The notes under the pieces: model-generated | What the model was told of the DNA's origin: nothing | The model's input: only the letters and a program-made list of their open reading frames with translations | The model's database searches: none | Assembly: GCA_932294295.1 (NCBI GenBank) | Contig: OW028574.1 | Location: 9,062,215 to 9,126,214, forward strand | Direction: 5' to 3' | DNA from: Alitta virens | Taxonomy: Eukaryota; Annelida; Polychaeta; Phyllodocida; Nereididae | DNA: 64,000 nucleotides | In this document: positions 44,401 through 57,800 of the stretch, one piece after another | How the letters are laid out: each line of letters opens with the position of its first letter | Numbering within the stretch: position 1 is the first letter of the stretch | Made by a program: the position numbers and the translations under genes

Positions 44401-47400
44401 CTGATCCGGCTATGTGTGAAACCCCCTTTAGGTCAACGTCTCAATGCTACTGGGTCTGAAGCTTAGACCACTTGCATGACCAGTTACCAGAGGCAGACAT
44501 AATGATGAGATGATAAGGCTTGTCCACGCTAAGTTACATATTTTACCTCATGGGTGGGGTCTTTTACTTGCACCAGCATAGACACCGAGTACAAGGCACC
44601 TCCAATTTAACGTCTCATATGATCGACATAGCTGGGATGTAGCTCATGAAGAGTGCCCGGACCGGGGATCAAACCCAGGACCTTAAGCAGAGGTGGCCCG
44701 TATGGAATAGAGTCTTTTCACTGAACAGCCCTGAATTCAACAGGACACAAGTCTTTCCTCTCCTCTTATTACTCATTTTGCTTTTCAGACACAGTAGGTA
44801 ATGACTAACTGATTCCATAAATATAACTTTCTCAGAAAAATAACAAACATCAACTAAACGATAAAGTGTCAAATATACATTAAAATGCACTAAAAATACT
44901 GCTGCTAGGATGCACTTTGCTTCAGCCAATCACAGCCAAGGGCGGGAACTTTTTCAGCCAATAGAATTGCAGTATTCTGTTTTAGCCACCTGGTGGAAAT
45001 ACAGAGAACCTTCCATGAAAATCCACTTTTGGCTGATGCCTTAACCATTAGGCCACCCAGTTGCTAGATCCATTGCCTATTTCGAAAGTTTAATGATACA
45101 GGTACAAATGTATGTTTGAACGTATTAGTACTTGTACCCTGGGGACACGAAACATTCCCACCAGGTTAGAGTGTGTGTGTGAGTTATTGTTTAACGCCTC
45201 ATCAGCACCTGAGTTGGCTATGTAGAGGCTCTCTAGATTAAGATTAATTATCTATATTTGGTGGTAGAAACCAGAAGCATGTAAAAAATCAATAATTGTC
45301 TGCGTTGGATATCTTGTAAAGAGATGTTGTAAGGTAGTAGCTTGAAACAAAGGTATTCTAATGCATTGTAATCCACCAGGTTAGAGTTCATGCTCATGTT
45401 CATTTGGGTCTACATTCCTGGACCATTTTACATGCCTACAACAAACTCCTCTTGGTCCATCGAAAATCTATATCTGGCATCTTATTTAACAGGGCTCTCA
45501 TAAAAGGCAATTCCCCAGAAGAGCTAGCCAATGTGTTAACCATTAGACCACCCACGTACATTGAACAGAGTCATCCTTTTTTCTCAATTATTAGCATCAG
45601 TCATTTATATTGGCTAAGGTAATGATTATAGGCTTTGTTGCTTACCTTATCGTAGCCATGCAGTCTGATTCTGAAAATATCAACAAAAGACAATTCAATA
45701 GTCTAGAATGCAAGAAAAATGTTTTGAGATAATCTTTCAGATGTATTTGCTTTGATTTGACAGGTGAATGATTCATATAGAGACAATATCAACAGGGTGT
45801 TTTATTGGAATCTGACGAACTTGCATTCTTTCTTGGCAGGCCAACCTCCTCAGGTAAAAACAATACTGTTTCATTAACCTTTCCTGAACTACCTGCCAAA
45901 GGTAGAATATATGTTGTGTATATGATGATTTATCAACTGGAGATGACTGACTGACTGACTGACTGACTGTCTGACTGACTGACTGACTGACTGCCTGACT
46001 GTCTGACTGACTGACTGACTGACTGCCTGCCTGACTGACTGACTGCCTGACTGTCTGACTGAATGACTGCCTGACTGTCTGACTGACTGACTGCCTGACT
46101 GTCTGACTGACTGACTGACTGACTGCCTGACTGTCTGACTGACTGCCTGCCTGACTGCCTGCCTGACTGACTGACTGCCTGACTGACTGACTGCCTGACT
46201 GTCTGACTGACTGACTGACTGATTGACTGACTGACTGATTGACTGACTGACTGACTGCCTGACTGTCTGACTGACTGACTGACTGACTGACTGACTGTCT
46301 GACTGACTGACTGACTGACGTGCTGACTGACTGACTGACTGATTGACTGACGTGCTGTCTGACTGACTGACTGATTGACTGACTGCCTGACTGTCTGACT
46401 GACTGACTGCCTGACTGTCTGACTGACTGACTGACTGACTGCCTGACTGTCTGACTGACTGACTGACTGTCTGACTGACTGACTGACTGACTGACTGTCT
46501 GACTGACTGACTGACTGACTGACGTGCTGACTGACTGACTGTCTGACTGACTGACGTGCTGTCTGACTGACTGACTGATTGACTGACTGCTGTCTGACTG
46601 ACTGTCTGACTGACTGACTGACTGACTGCCTGACTGTCTGACTGACTGACTGTCTGACTGTCTGACTGACTGACTGTTGTGTATAGTCAGAATATTGAGC
46701 AACATAGCCCTGCAAACTAATTTGGATAGGTGTAACGGTAATTGGGAGTAGGTTCTGTAGGTTGGAAGCAAAGTCAACAAAGTGACTACTTGTAGTCGGA
46801 GATGACCTATTGGGTGTGCAATATGACTGTAATAGTCGGTACAGTATATGACTACTGGAGCAGCTGGTTTTCCAGTCCAAATCCTGAGATTTGAAGACTT
46901 ACTTCGGCCGGATGCTGATCTGTTCCCCATTTGATTTGTCAAGGAGCTTCTTGATAATCTTAATCTAGTTGATGGGCATTTTGAATATTCCCCTGATGCC
47001 CTATTCTGAAGTATTTAGGATAAGTGCAGTATAGCGGACACAAATTCATGTCCTAATTTGGCGACCATTAAAAATTATATTTTATAATAAATTTCACAAG
47101 TTTGAAGATCTAGCACAATTAAAAAATAGCGGGGGTAAAGCAAAAATTAACTCTGTCTTTACCGTGAAGATGAAAACCGCCGTCATAACGACATTAGTTT
47201 GTGACGTCATACGTTGATTTCAAGCATTTTGACATCATAGGCCTGGCAATGAGGCTCGTTAAATATGGTCATAAATCTGGGTCCGCTATACTGCACTTTT
47301 TCCGAATATTCTTTTCTGTGATGTCAATAAAGGTACTTTTATACTGACTACTGTCACTCATACAGACAACCTTTTTGCCTAATTCAAATGACAGTCACTA

Positions 47401-50400
47401 GACTGGCAAAGCCCCTTAGATGTTACTTTAATGGTCTTGTTCTTTATCCACCATTAGTTCCAGGAAGTTGGTCCCTATGTATATAGACAGAAGAACTACA
47501 AGTACGGTGCACACTTCAAGGGAGCCACAGTGATGTTCTATGATGCACCTACACAGTATTTTGACGTGCACCTGACAAGATCCGAATGCCCAAGATGCCG
47601 GAGACATGATCAGGTATGTCACAAATTATGGGTTCACTGCAGATGCTGATTTGATGCTTTCATCTCTGTGCTGCCTATGGGTGTGGTGTGATGGTAATCT
47701 TTTGTGGGCTAATGATACATATCGAATTACATTGTATATGGTGCATGACTGTGAAATCTATTTGCTGGAAACTCGTTTGACTGAAAGAGAATAAGACATA
47801 GTAATGATGGGCTTTCTTTGAATCGAAAATTGGAGAACTTCCACGAAGCCTTTGCCGGTTGCCAATGCAAGAAAAGACATTTCAATGCAAGCTCAAAGTT
47901 TGCAGGAGCACAGTGAACAATGATTGAAACTGCTCCAAAAGGACTTACAGGGAAAAAATCAGGTTCAATCAGTCTCAGTGTATATGAAAGATCAGAACCT
48001 TAGAGATTTATAAGCTATTGATACCTATTATATGCCTATGGTAATAACGAGTCATTTACTTAATGGCCTATAACAGGGATTCGACTGGGGAGCTCTATTG
48101 ACAACAAGGTTACTGAAATAGCTTATGCCACATTTATTGGATATCACGCTTGGGCTGGTTCCTTCATACCACAGATGACAAACCTGTTTTCTAAGATAGT
48201 TACTGAGTCGCACTTGGTGCTGTGGTCTAGTGGTAAGGCATTGGACTCAAGGTCCAAGGTCATGGGTTCAATCCCAGCCACGGCATTGGGGAACTGAGCA
48301 GATCCTCCTGAAATCACTGCTCCACTCAGCCCAGATGTAAATGGGGAGGTTGTTGGTGGTGGTGGTGGATTAGGGCTTTACGTCCTGTATTTCTGCAGCT
48401 GATGGGCTAATTAGGACAGGTAGAGACCATGGCAATGAGATGAAGGATGAAACAGCCATCCAACATAGACTCGACCGGGAATGAACCCGGGACCCAGTGG
48501 TTGGAAGCCCAGCACGCTACCACTGAGCTAGGCCCCCACCCCTAGGGAGGTTGTTGGCTATAGGCTGAGATGGCATTGGACTGATCAGTGATGGCCCAGC
48601 ATGATGTGACAGCTGTATGCTCCCCTGGCAGTTAAGAAAGTTCAAGAGTGAACAGAGCCTGCTGACCGATGGTTATTGTGAAGTCCACTGAAAGGCATAC
48701 AATTTGCTCACATATCGGTTATAAACCGGCACTTTTACCTTCTAGGTTTCCTGCTGTCTGTGGAAAATGTTTAAATTGTGCACCTGACAAGAGCTTTAAA
48801 CAAGTGGTCATAAATTCAAAGGACTTCCTCATTCTCGAGTGGTTATGTAACTGTAACGATGTCCACATCCTTCAAAGTTGTTACGCAGTGCAATTAATTG
48901 GAATTTATGGTATTTTCCTTGCTTTCAGATAACCGTCTTTAATCAAGCTTATCTACAGAATGTGGGCAAGTGTGGAGGACTGCGTAATTACTTAGTCTGG
49001 GAGATGTCATCATTAGTAAAGGAAATATTACAGGACAAGTTGGATATCTACTCCGAAGACTTTGTTTATCAAGAACTTGGTAAATTTGACAAAAATTTCA
49101 TTGATAATGACTCTGCAAACGCCTATCCAACTACTTTTGAGTTTTTTGGATTTGGCGGTTGGTTGAATGACTATCATAAAAACAGCGCCCTCCTGCAGAC
49201 GTTTCCTCAGGGCTTCAGTGCTGCCGCTATGCGTGGATTGTACGAGGCACTGGAGCAGACGACAAATTGCACCAAGTGGTCATCAAACAGCTCCTGCCAA
49301 GAATCATTACGCTCAAATGGGGCCCCTAATGAAACTTTATCTCAATGTACATTTTACGAGTGCTTAAAGTACAGCCAAGACTATTACTCCGGAGATAAAG
49401 AACTTACAAGTGCGCCTAAGTGCTTAGCCAACCACCTGTGCCAGAACCAATCGTCATGTTTTGATTTGCAAAACACCAACATGTCGGTGACCATTCCTCT
49501 CATTTATTCATTCGTCTTCGAGCATTTACTGTCCTATATTTATCACATGAAAATTGTGTTGACTGACAATGGGATTGTTGTGTCAAGATCACAAGACTCT
49601 GTTGCCCTTGGTTACAAGCAGACCGTCACATATAGACCCCATTTGCAGAGGTCGGTGCCTGGGGTTCTTCCTCACGTAGACTGGACATTGCCTGTGTCCA
49701 CTCAGTGTCCTGTGGTCACTATGTCTAATTGCTACCAGGCCGTGGATGCTGCTTCTAACTTCCACTGGAGAGGTGAGTTGCCTTAAGCTGTTAAAATCAC
49801 ATTGGCTCTTGTCCTGACAAACCTTTACCCATGACCAACGTTCCGATAGGCCTATATCAATTGATTAATGTTATTGATTAATATAGGTGCAGATCAGAGG
49901 ATAGATCCTTTGATTACACCCAAAAGGCCTTTTAGCAATATCAGGTCAGGTATCATAATCTATATAGGTAGGTCCTAATTTTATAAGTAATCTATAGTAC
50001 TAAATGGCATCATACCAGTTACTGGGCATGTAAGATATAGGGTTATCTTGTATGCTTATACTTTGACTAAATTGGCAACTCTGGTTTCAGTAAATGTACA
50101 GTCGGTCTTAAAGTAAAGATTTCTGTGGGAACCGTTGCCGACTGGCACTTGAAGTTTAAAGGCTGCAATGAACCATTCAGCAGATCTGTTCAAGCTTAGG
50201 TGTTTCTCAACTTCTTTGCCTGTTACCCGTAAGGGGGGGGGGGGGGGTTGAGCACTCACTTGGCGTCAACTGTCCTTACCAAAACAGCTTCAGTTGGATA
50301 GTGATAAAGAGTTTTTCGTTTGATATTTGCATTTCTTCCCTGCCAAAGTGGAATTTTGAACCCGCAACCTTCAGTTAGAAAGCTCACCAATCAGCCCAGA

Positions 50401-53400
50401 GCATATCTTAAAAGGCAAAAATATTATATATAGTTCAATTAGCAAAAAAACTAAAAAAACATTTAGTAGGAATAGTTATTCTGATTGTTTACATGAGCAC
50501 TTTGCACTGCATGACACCAGCTGCATGAACACCAGGAATCTGTCATACATCGGAGAATGCCCGTTTGTGCTATTTATTACTTCCTAATGGGCTGTTGATG
50601 TTTTACCTCCTGGGGTGAGCCTTTTATCAGCGTAATTTTATCGGGGCTGGGCGCAGGTGGCCATGTTGGACTTTGCCAGTGGGAGTGATATGTTTGTGTG
50701 TCAACCAAGCCGCTGGCACCTGTCCAGCAACATCTGGGATTACAAGCTGCACCTAAAAGCCTTGGGTCAGGCAATCCAGTACATAACCTAATACTTGCAG
50801 TTTTTGAACTAAGTACCATTTAAATAGATCTGACGGTAGTTCAATTTTATAGAGGTGGTGAATTTAATTGTTAAGACATTGGTGTGTGTGTGTGTGTGTG
50901 TGTGTGTGTGATTAGGGCTTTACGTCCTGTATTTCTGCACCAGTTGGGCTAATTAGGACAGGCAGAGACCATGGCAATGAGACGAAGGATGAAACAGCCA
51001 TCCAACTTAGGCTCGACCAGGAATCGAACCAAGGACCCAGTGGTTGGAAGCCCAGAGCTAGGCCCCCGTCCTGTTAAGACATTGGTCAGTAACTGTTCTT
51101 CTTGAGGGTCCTGTATTCAATACATATCAGCTGTCTTCAACTCAGACTGCTTTTATTTGACAATTAAGTTGCCAGTCACAGTCACAGTTAGAAATTTTAA
51201 TACAGTCTATTATTTCATCAGTTTATGTTGAAACAAAGAAAAATGTCCCTATCTGTATTCTCTTAATATTCCATACAAATATTCTGAGAATGACCTTCCA
51301 TTATACATCACTGACAATGTTAGTTGCAGCAAGCATATGTATAGTCTATCCACAGACCCGCAACTAACAATAAAATATGTACGCTGCTATGTAGTAAATC
51401 ACCCTAATGGCAGTGTAGAGATGGGAACGAGTTGAAAACAACTTCACTAATGCATAATAACACCACGTAATTGCGTTGCCCATGTAATGCACTCTATACT
51501 GCAATGTCTCATACTGCCTACTATAAAATTCCCAGGTTATCTCTTTAGATTTACTGGAAACTCCACTATTTGCAACTTTGATATGAAATAGTTTCCGAGT
51601 ATAAAAATCATGGAACTCAGCTGCGAGTAAATTGTTCTAAATATGTGAGCATGTTGAGGCTTCTCCTATCACCAGCTGAACAACTGGGATCAGAAATTGG
51701 ACCCATGATCCTAATATAAAGTACACATAGGACAGTTCATACCAACTTTGATACTTATATCTTGATTATTAGAGATGCCAAAGCACCCACAAGGACGTTT
51801 TGTTGGCCAAAAACCAATATTTTAAAGATGCTTTAACACAAAAATTACTAGGAGTAAGCCAGGTGTACTTAGCATTTCCTCATTAAACATATCAAAGTTG
51901 AAAATAATTGAGTTTCAAGCAAATCTGAAGACATGACCTGGGAACCACTGGTGCATTTCACATAGCACTAAGAAAACTTGCTGGTCTAAAAAAAGGTGGT
52001 TGCAACGCTTTCGCGCTGTTCAGCAGGCGAGTCTTTTGATGAATCGCCACGTCTGATTGGCTGAGCGGGTGTTAAATTAATTGTTTTTTGATTCCGTGCC
52101 TTGACCATTTTCATAGTCGTTTACAAGTCATTATACAAATAAAAAAGATTTTGAACATTGTGTGGAAATGATCAAGGCACGGTTACGATTTCAGGTAACG
52201 TTTTCCTTGTGCATGGAATGCCCCATAAGTGCAACCTGAACTTTGACTCTCACGCAGGATTTTCAGAAGGGTTTGCCAATGTCATAATCCTTACACCATC
52301 CAGCTGATAAAAGTATCTACAGTATGACTCATATGGAATTGTCCATGTTTTGCCGACATCACGGCAAAACACCCCGAAACGCGGCGTAAGTCGGCGTGAT
52401 GCTGAAAGACATTCCTGACTAATTGGTTATAATTAATTTGCGGCTGGTGTTGGCTTGCAGCGGCTAGTCGCGCCTCCTTGCCCCTTGTTACGGATATGAG
52501 CTTGGTGGGCTGATGTGTGTGGTGGTCAGAGGTCCTTTGCCCTCATCAGCCACATGTGTTCTTATCTGTGTCAGATTTCCATTTTATCACATTCAGATAA
52601 CTTGGAAGGCAGGGGTAAAATGCATGAATTCACATATCTCAAGGGCTTATTTTACATTATAATATTATTGGAGTTCTATAAAGCACAGAAATTTCACTGA
52701 ACTATACATTCAAGATAAAAAGACATGAAGTCATAAGTCAACCAAATGTGAAACTTATTTCTCTAACCTGTCCTTCAAATGTTGTTGTGTAAGTTACATT
52801 AAAATAGATTATCTAATGTCTGCTGAATACCACATTGAGTAGTCACAAGAAAGAAATTGGGTTATTAACTGTGGTCAAAGCACACTGGGCATTATGTTGA
52901 GTGAACATATTTCTAGAGGATGTCTCAAGCAGTGGAAGCTGTTTTTATATTATTTTTAATCTTATTATTTTTTTATTTATTGAGACCTGTCATAGCAACA
53001 ATGAAAAATGAAAGGTATAAACAATGTTTATTGCCTGAGCATGCAAATAAAATATTTTTATCCTTTGGATCCAAGATCTAACTTGGACAAAAATGTGATT
53101 GTTTTCTTATGCGGTCTCTGTGTCTCTAAAGGACTCTATTTGCTTTGAAAAACTGTGAGTTCGGAATATTCAGTTCTTAAAATTAATTATATTGAGTTGT
53201 ATTTTTGGTTATTTAAATTTTATGTTATCAATTTGTTAAGCTGTGCCCTGAGCAATGACCAGTCGAGCAAATAACCCCCTCCTCCCGTCCACCCCCCATG
53301 GCCCTGCATGGGTGGCCCTCATTTAAGTGATTGCTCCAGGCCAGATCAAAGAACATGCTTAGTTACTTACTCTTGAGTCAAAATAGTTATTTTCTAATTT

Positions 53401-54246
53401 TCTTATTATACACCAATGACTTACTTTTTGTTGGGTTGCTTTAATTTTCTAGATCAAGAGCATATAAATCTTATTGCATTATGTAAGGTAGATCCAGAGA
53501 TATGAAAAATGACAATGTAACTAAAAACATATTGAATATAAACAGTGCTCAATCATACCATGCAAACACATTATGTCCATCTGTATCACTTGCTGTATGT
53601 TAATGTTGCTGTATTTTCATTTCACAGTAGGCCATAATTTTTAATGTTTCTCCATAAATTTCACATTTCATAGATCCGAAATAATTCTCAAAAATAAGTT
53701 TCACATTCCTGAAATATTGTTTAATATAACACTGACTGACTGACTGATTTGACTGACTGCTGGCTTAATAATACTAGCACAGATTATTGAATAAGGGCTT
53801 GGTGCAGCCAATATTATGACTGACTGACTGACTGACTGACTGCTGTATTTATAATGCCAGCACAGATTATTATGACTGACTGACTAAGGTATTACCCTGG
53901 TATTACTGACAGACTGCCAGTCACCCTGTATCAGTGATGGGGAGTGGGTGTTACAGAAGGGGTGACCTGATTAGGACAAACTTTCTGGGTCATTTTGCAC
54001 TCAGCAGTTGTTTGGCCAGGACTGACCTCATAATTCCTTGTAAACATAACAAGTACTCATGGATTTACCATTAGATGGATGCCATGGGGAATATAATAAT
54101 CATATTGTGTCTGAATCTCAAATGAAGAAACCCAAGTAAGTGGAGAATCAGAAAAACTTTTTTTTTGTCTGAAATAATATGTGTCATAGGTCACAGCAAG
54201 TTGGCTGCTTGTTCAAAAATAGTTTGTCTCATGCCTAAAAGTTGGG

Positions 54247-54302
<56 letters not shown>

Positions 54303-54738
54303 AATTGATTGAACAGGTGTCAATTGCTACAAGCTCATGTCTCCTATCATTGGTTGCTCAGTCACAAAATTAGTCAGTCAGTCAGTTCTGTCCACTGACC
54401 TACATATCTATATGTAGGTCAGTGCTCCTGTCCCTGGGCTCCTGTTTATCTCTGTCTTTGCCGTTGCCATAGCAACCATTTGTCAAGGCTCTGTGACAAT
54501 ATATGGTAAATATAGTTGAATTTAATATAAATAATAACCTTTAAAATAATTTCAGCTTAGCCAAAAATGATTTAGGACACCATCATTTCCAGTAAGACTA
54601 ATATATATTTTTATATAATGTTGCAAACTATCTATCTAACTACCTATCTATCTAGCTAGCTATTTATCTACCTAAATAACTATCCATCTCTCTATCTATC
54701 TACCTATCCATCTATCTCTCTATCTATCTCTCTATCTC

Positions 54739-54770
<32 letters not shown>

Positions 54771-54807
54771 CCTATCCATCCATCTCTCTATCTCTCTATC
54801 TCTCTAC

Positions 54808-54842
<35 letters not shown>

Positions 54843-57800
54843 CTTAACTACCTATCTATCTATCTATCTATCTATCCATCTATCCATCTATCCATCCATC
54901 TATCTATCTATCTATCTAGCAATAGTCAAAGTAGCCTTCATAAAAAAACAGAATGCAGACAGGTCCGAAATTGTGAGGGGATCTCATTAGTCGTTTTAAT
55001 GTATTTATCTGTTCAGTAGTCTTGATGGAACAGTGGACTTGCGTAATACAATTGTGAGCTATTGTGACACGGTGGTCTTGATAGTGGTTTTATTGGGGAG
55101 ATTGTATTTATATTGTGATTGTTAACCACAACATAACTTTATTCAACGCCACAAACATAGCATGATACATCTGTAGTTTAAAATATTTATTTCTAAATTA
55201 TAATGACACATTTATCACTTCATATAATCTTGATTAAACTGTGGTTTATCTAAGATATAATGAACTGGTACTGGTATAGATGTGGTTAAATGTAAATAAA
55301 TTTATTGATAATAGATATCTCAGGATCAACTGATCACATTGCAATGAAATTTGCATGGTCTTAATCTAGAAGGAGAGAGCTATCCAATGAAAATAGAGTA
55401 ACTTTCTTCAAATGAAGGAGAAAAATTATTGTTGTCACTCAAGACTGGTAGAACATGTGTCCTATATCTTACTACACAAGGGTTTCAGGGTATCAGTTTC
55501 AACCCCCTCTGTGCAATTAAACGCTGATATCTATATACCCCCATGATATGTAACACCTGCTCTTAAAGGGACCAAGGATTTGATGGGGTTAAAAGGGATA
55601 AAAGAAATAGCGGGGTAAAGCCCCGACACTCCCCGCAGGTCGGCAAAAGTCCGAGAGGGGCCCCGCAAAGCAATTAGCCATGCCATGGGGGGTAAGCGCA
55701 ATGCCCCGCTACAATCCGTGACATCCCGTGTCTCCCCAAATGTCGGCGAAACATGGACAATTCCATATGAGTCATACTGTACCAACAGTTTATTGCTGTA
55801 TTTCTCAATGCTACTGTCTCAATGCTTAGGTCCAACCCATGACATATTTACCTCATGGGTGGGGTCTTTCTCTTACCCCAGCCTAGACAACGACTACAAG
55901 GCACCATTGATTCAAAATCGCATGTGATATTGCAACATTCTAATATAATTGTTTTGTTATTTTTCAGCATACATGGGCCATCACACTCTGCCTCTCTCCT
56001 ACTTCCCGGCAGCTTCTACCTCTGACCGCCAGGTGGTTTCACCCTATCTCAACTTTGCTCCAAGTACGAATCTTGGCCCATGTGCATTCTATGGAACAGG
56101 CAAAGAACGCCTGGACATTTTTCTCCCGCCTTTTTTACGAAGATTACCATTCTATGCATCTGAAAATACCAGCTACCGAGGTGTCACGGTTGAACGATTT
56201 CTGCTCAACAGTAGTAAGTTTCCTATTCATTAAATTTTATATATGTAATAAATTACTACTACATGTACTATTACTACTACTACCACTACTATGACTACAA
56301 AGTATTACTACTAAATATTACTATTAAGCACTACTACTACTACTACTACTACTACTACCCCAGCTTCCTCTACTACAGCTTCTACTACTACTAATATTAC
56401 TACTCCTGCCTCCACTAGTCCTGCCTCCACTACTACTACTGCTACTGCTACTGCTACTACTATTACAACCACTAGTATGACTACTATTAATACTAAGTAT
56501 TTCTATTAAGTACTACCTATATAGCTAGGATTATATAACATGACCTTTGAAAGAACTGACTGTTCGTGAGGACTAACAACCCTCAACAGTTCAATTTCGT
56601 GTAGAGCCTAATCTGGCAAATGGCTGGTGCTGACTCAGATTGACTTTTGATGTCCAACGAAGTCTATCAGTCACTTTATTACTTCCTGTGAAGTCCAGTG
56701 AAGTCTGCAGCAAGCAACTGATGACGTCATATCGTCTGATAACCTTCGAACACGTGACTGTTGGCCCACGTGTCTGCCACAAAAGAAAATCGGTGTAGGA
56801 GTCTATTTGAATAATTCCCGAATAATTAATATTACTGGTGTTGTATGCATTTACGATTTGTGGAAGCAATGAGGCCTACTTGATACATCATATGGATTCC
56901 GGCATGTTTTAATATAAATGCATTTAGAGTTCAAGACTAATATTATTGAGGATATTTGCATAAAATTTTACATTCATTTTAATAATTCATAATATTTAGT
57001 GTATCCTTTACTTGAACTAAACATGACATATAAATCAGCATAGATCTGTGCATTTGTTTAGCGTCTGAGGACCTGCACATCTAAGTCCTGGTTTCAAAGG
57101 GGATAATGCTACTAATTAATTCATCATCCCAGAAAACAAATTTTATAAAAATTGCCTCACCCACCCAAGTGGTAGCAAGGACTATCTCAGGACTTAGTCG
57201 TTTGTCCTCCTCAGATGTAATTGTTGTTTGTCACAGTCAGTTGGTAACTATGACTAAAGGGCCAATGAGTGCAGTGTTATTACTAACCATATCATCATAA
57301 AATATAATAACATATCTTTCGCAATACTATATCCTAGAGTTTTTTTGACCCCCAACTATGAATTACGTCGGTCAGTATTCATGAATGGCCTGAACAGGAC
57401 AATCAGAACAATTGTTATTGTGTGTGATTATCGGCCAGCCTCCATTGTGCTATTCTATTGTTTGAACCAGCCCTATTATTTCGGTCCTGATTGCTTTGCT
57501 GTATCTGTTGCCATTTAGTGTAGTGACTTGGCCTGATGGACAATTTGTGCCCAAGTCATTGGAGTCTATACTCGCTGAAGACCATATACACGTTTATCAC
57601 ATGCTTAGGTACATTTTCTCCCCATTACAAGACTCTTCCCAGAAATATACAGAGGGAAAGTTAGCTGTATAAGGGAGTATAGTGATATTAAGGGAAACTT
57701 TAGCTGTATAAGGGAGTATACTGATATTAAGGGAAAGTTAGCTGTATAAGGGAGTGTACTGATATTAAGGGAAAGTTAGCTGGTTGTGGTGGATTAGGGC

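Larger units (their letters stand above)
39761..44427. mobile_element. Intact PIF/Harbinger transposon
   Basis: TTA is duplicated at 39758-39760 and 44428-44430. The termini are 45-bp perfect inverted repeats starting AGGGGGTTTCACACATAGCC. Subterminal regions (39800-40200 and 44060-44400) are dense in TCCG/CCGT motifs, probably transposase-binding arrays. Two convergent genes, a MADF/Myb-like protein (plus) and a DDE transposase (minus), fill the 4,667-bp body with no stops or frameshifts. It sits in the first long intron of the CD36-like gene. Identical ends, intact ORFs and an exact TSD indicate a recent insertion. Mobility is inference. Confidence 0.95.
49773..55967 (+). other. CD36-like intron 4
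   Basis: A 6.2-kb intron between the donor GTGAGT and the acceptor TTTTTCAG. It holds a poly-G run (50235-50248), a SINE-1 (50884-51071), a Tc1-like element (52320-55779) and a SINE-2 fragment (55800-55925). I see no additional exon. Confidence 0.7.

Noticed and set aside
45773..46942. Long minus-strand frames rich in Ser-Gln-Val-Ser-Gln
   Set aside because: They follow from the GACT array, which has no stop codon in any minus-strand frame. No flanking coding signal exists.
48211..48300. Possible tRNA-Leu(CAA) gene
   Set aside because: A- and B-boxes and the anticodon stem are good, but there is no closed acceptor stem or long variable arm, and a SINE body follows.
56591..56869. 92-codon minus-strand ORF in intron 5
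   Set aside because: No homology that I recognise and no conserved start context. Probably chance.
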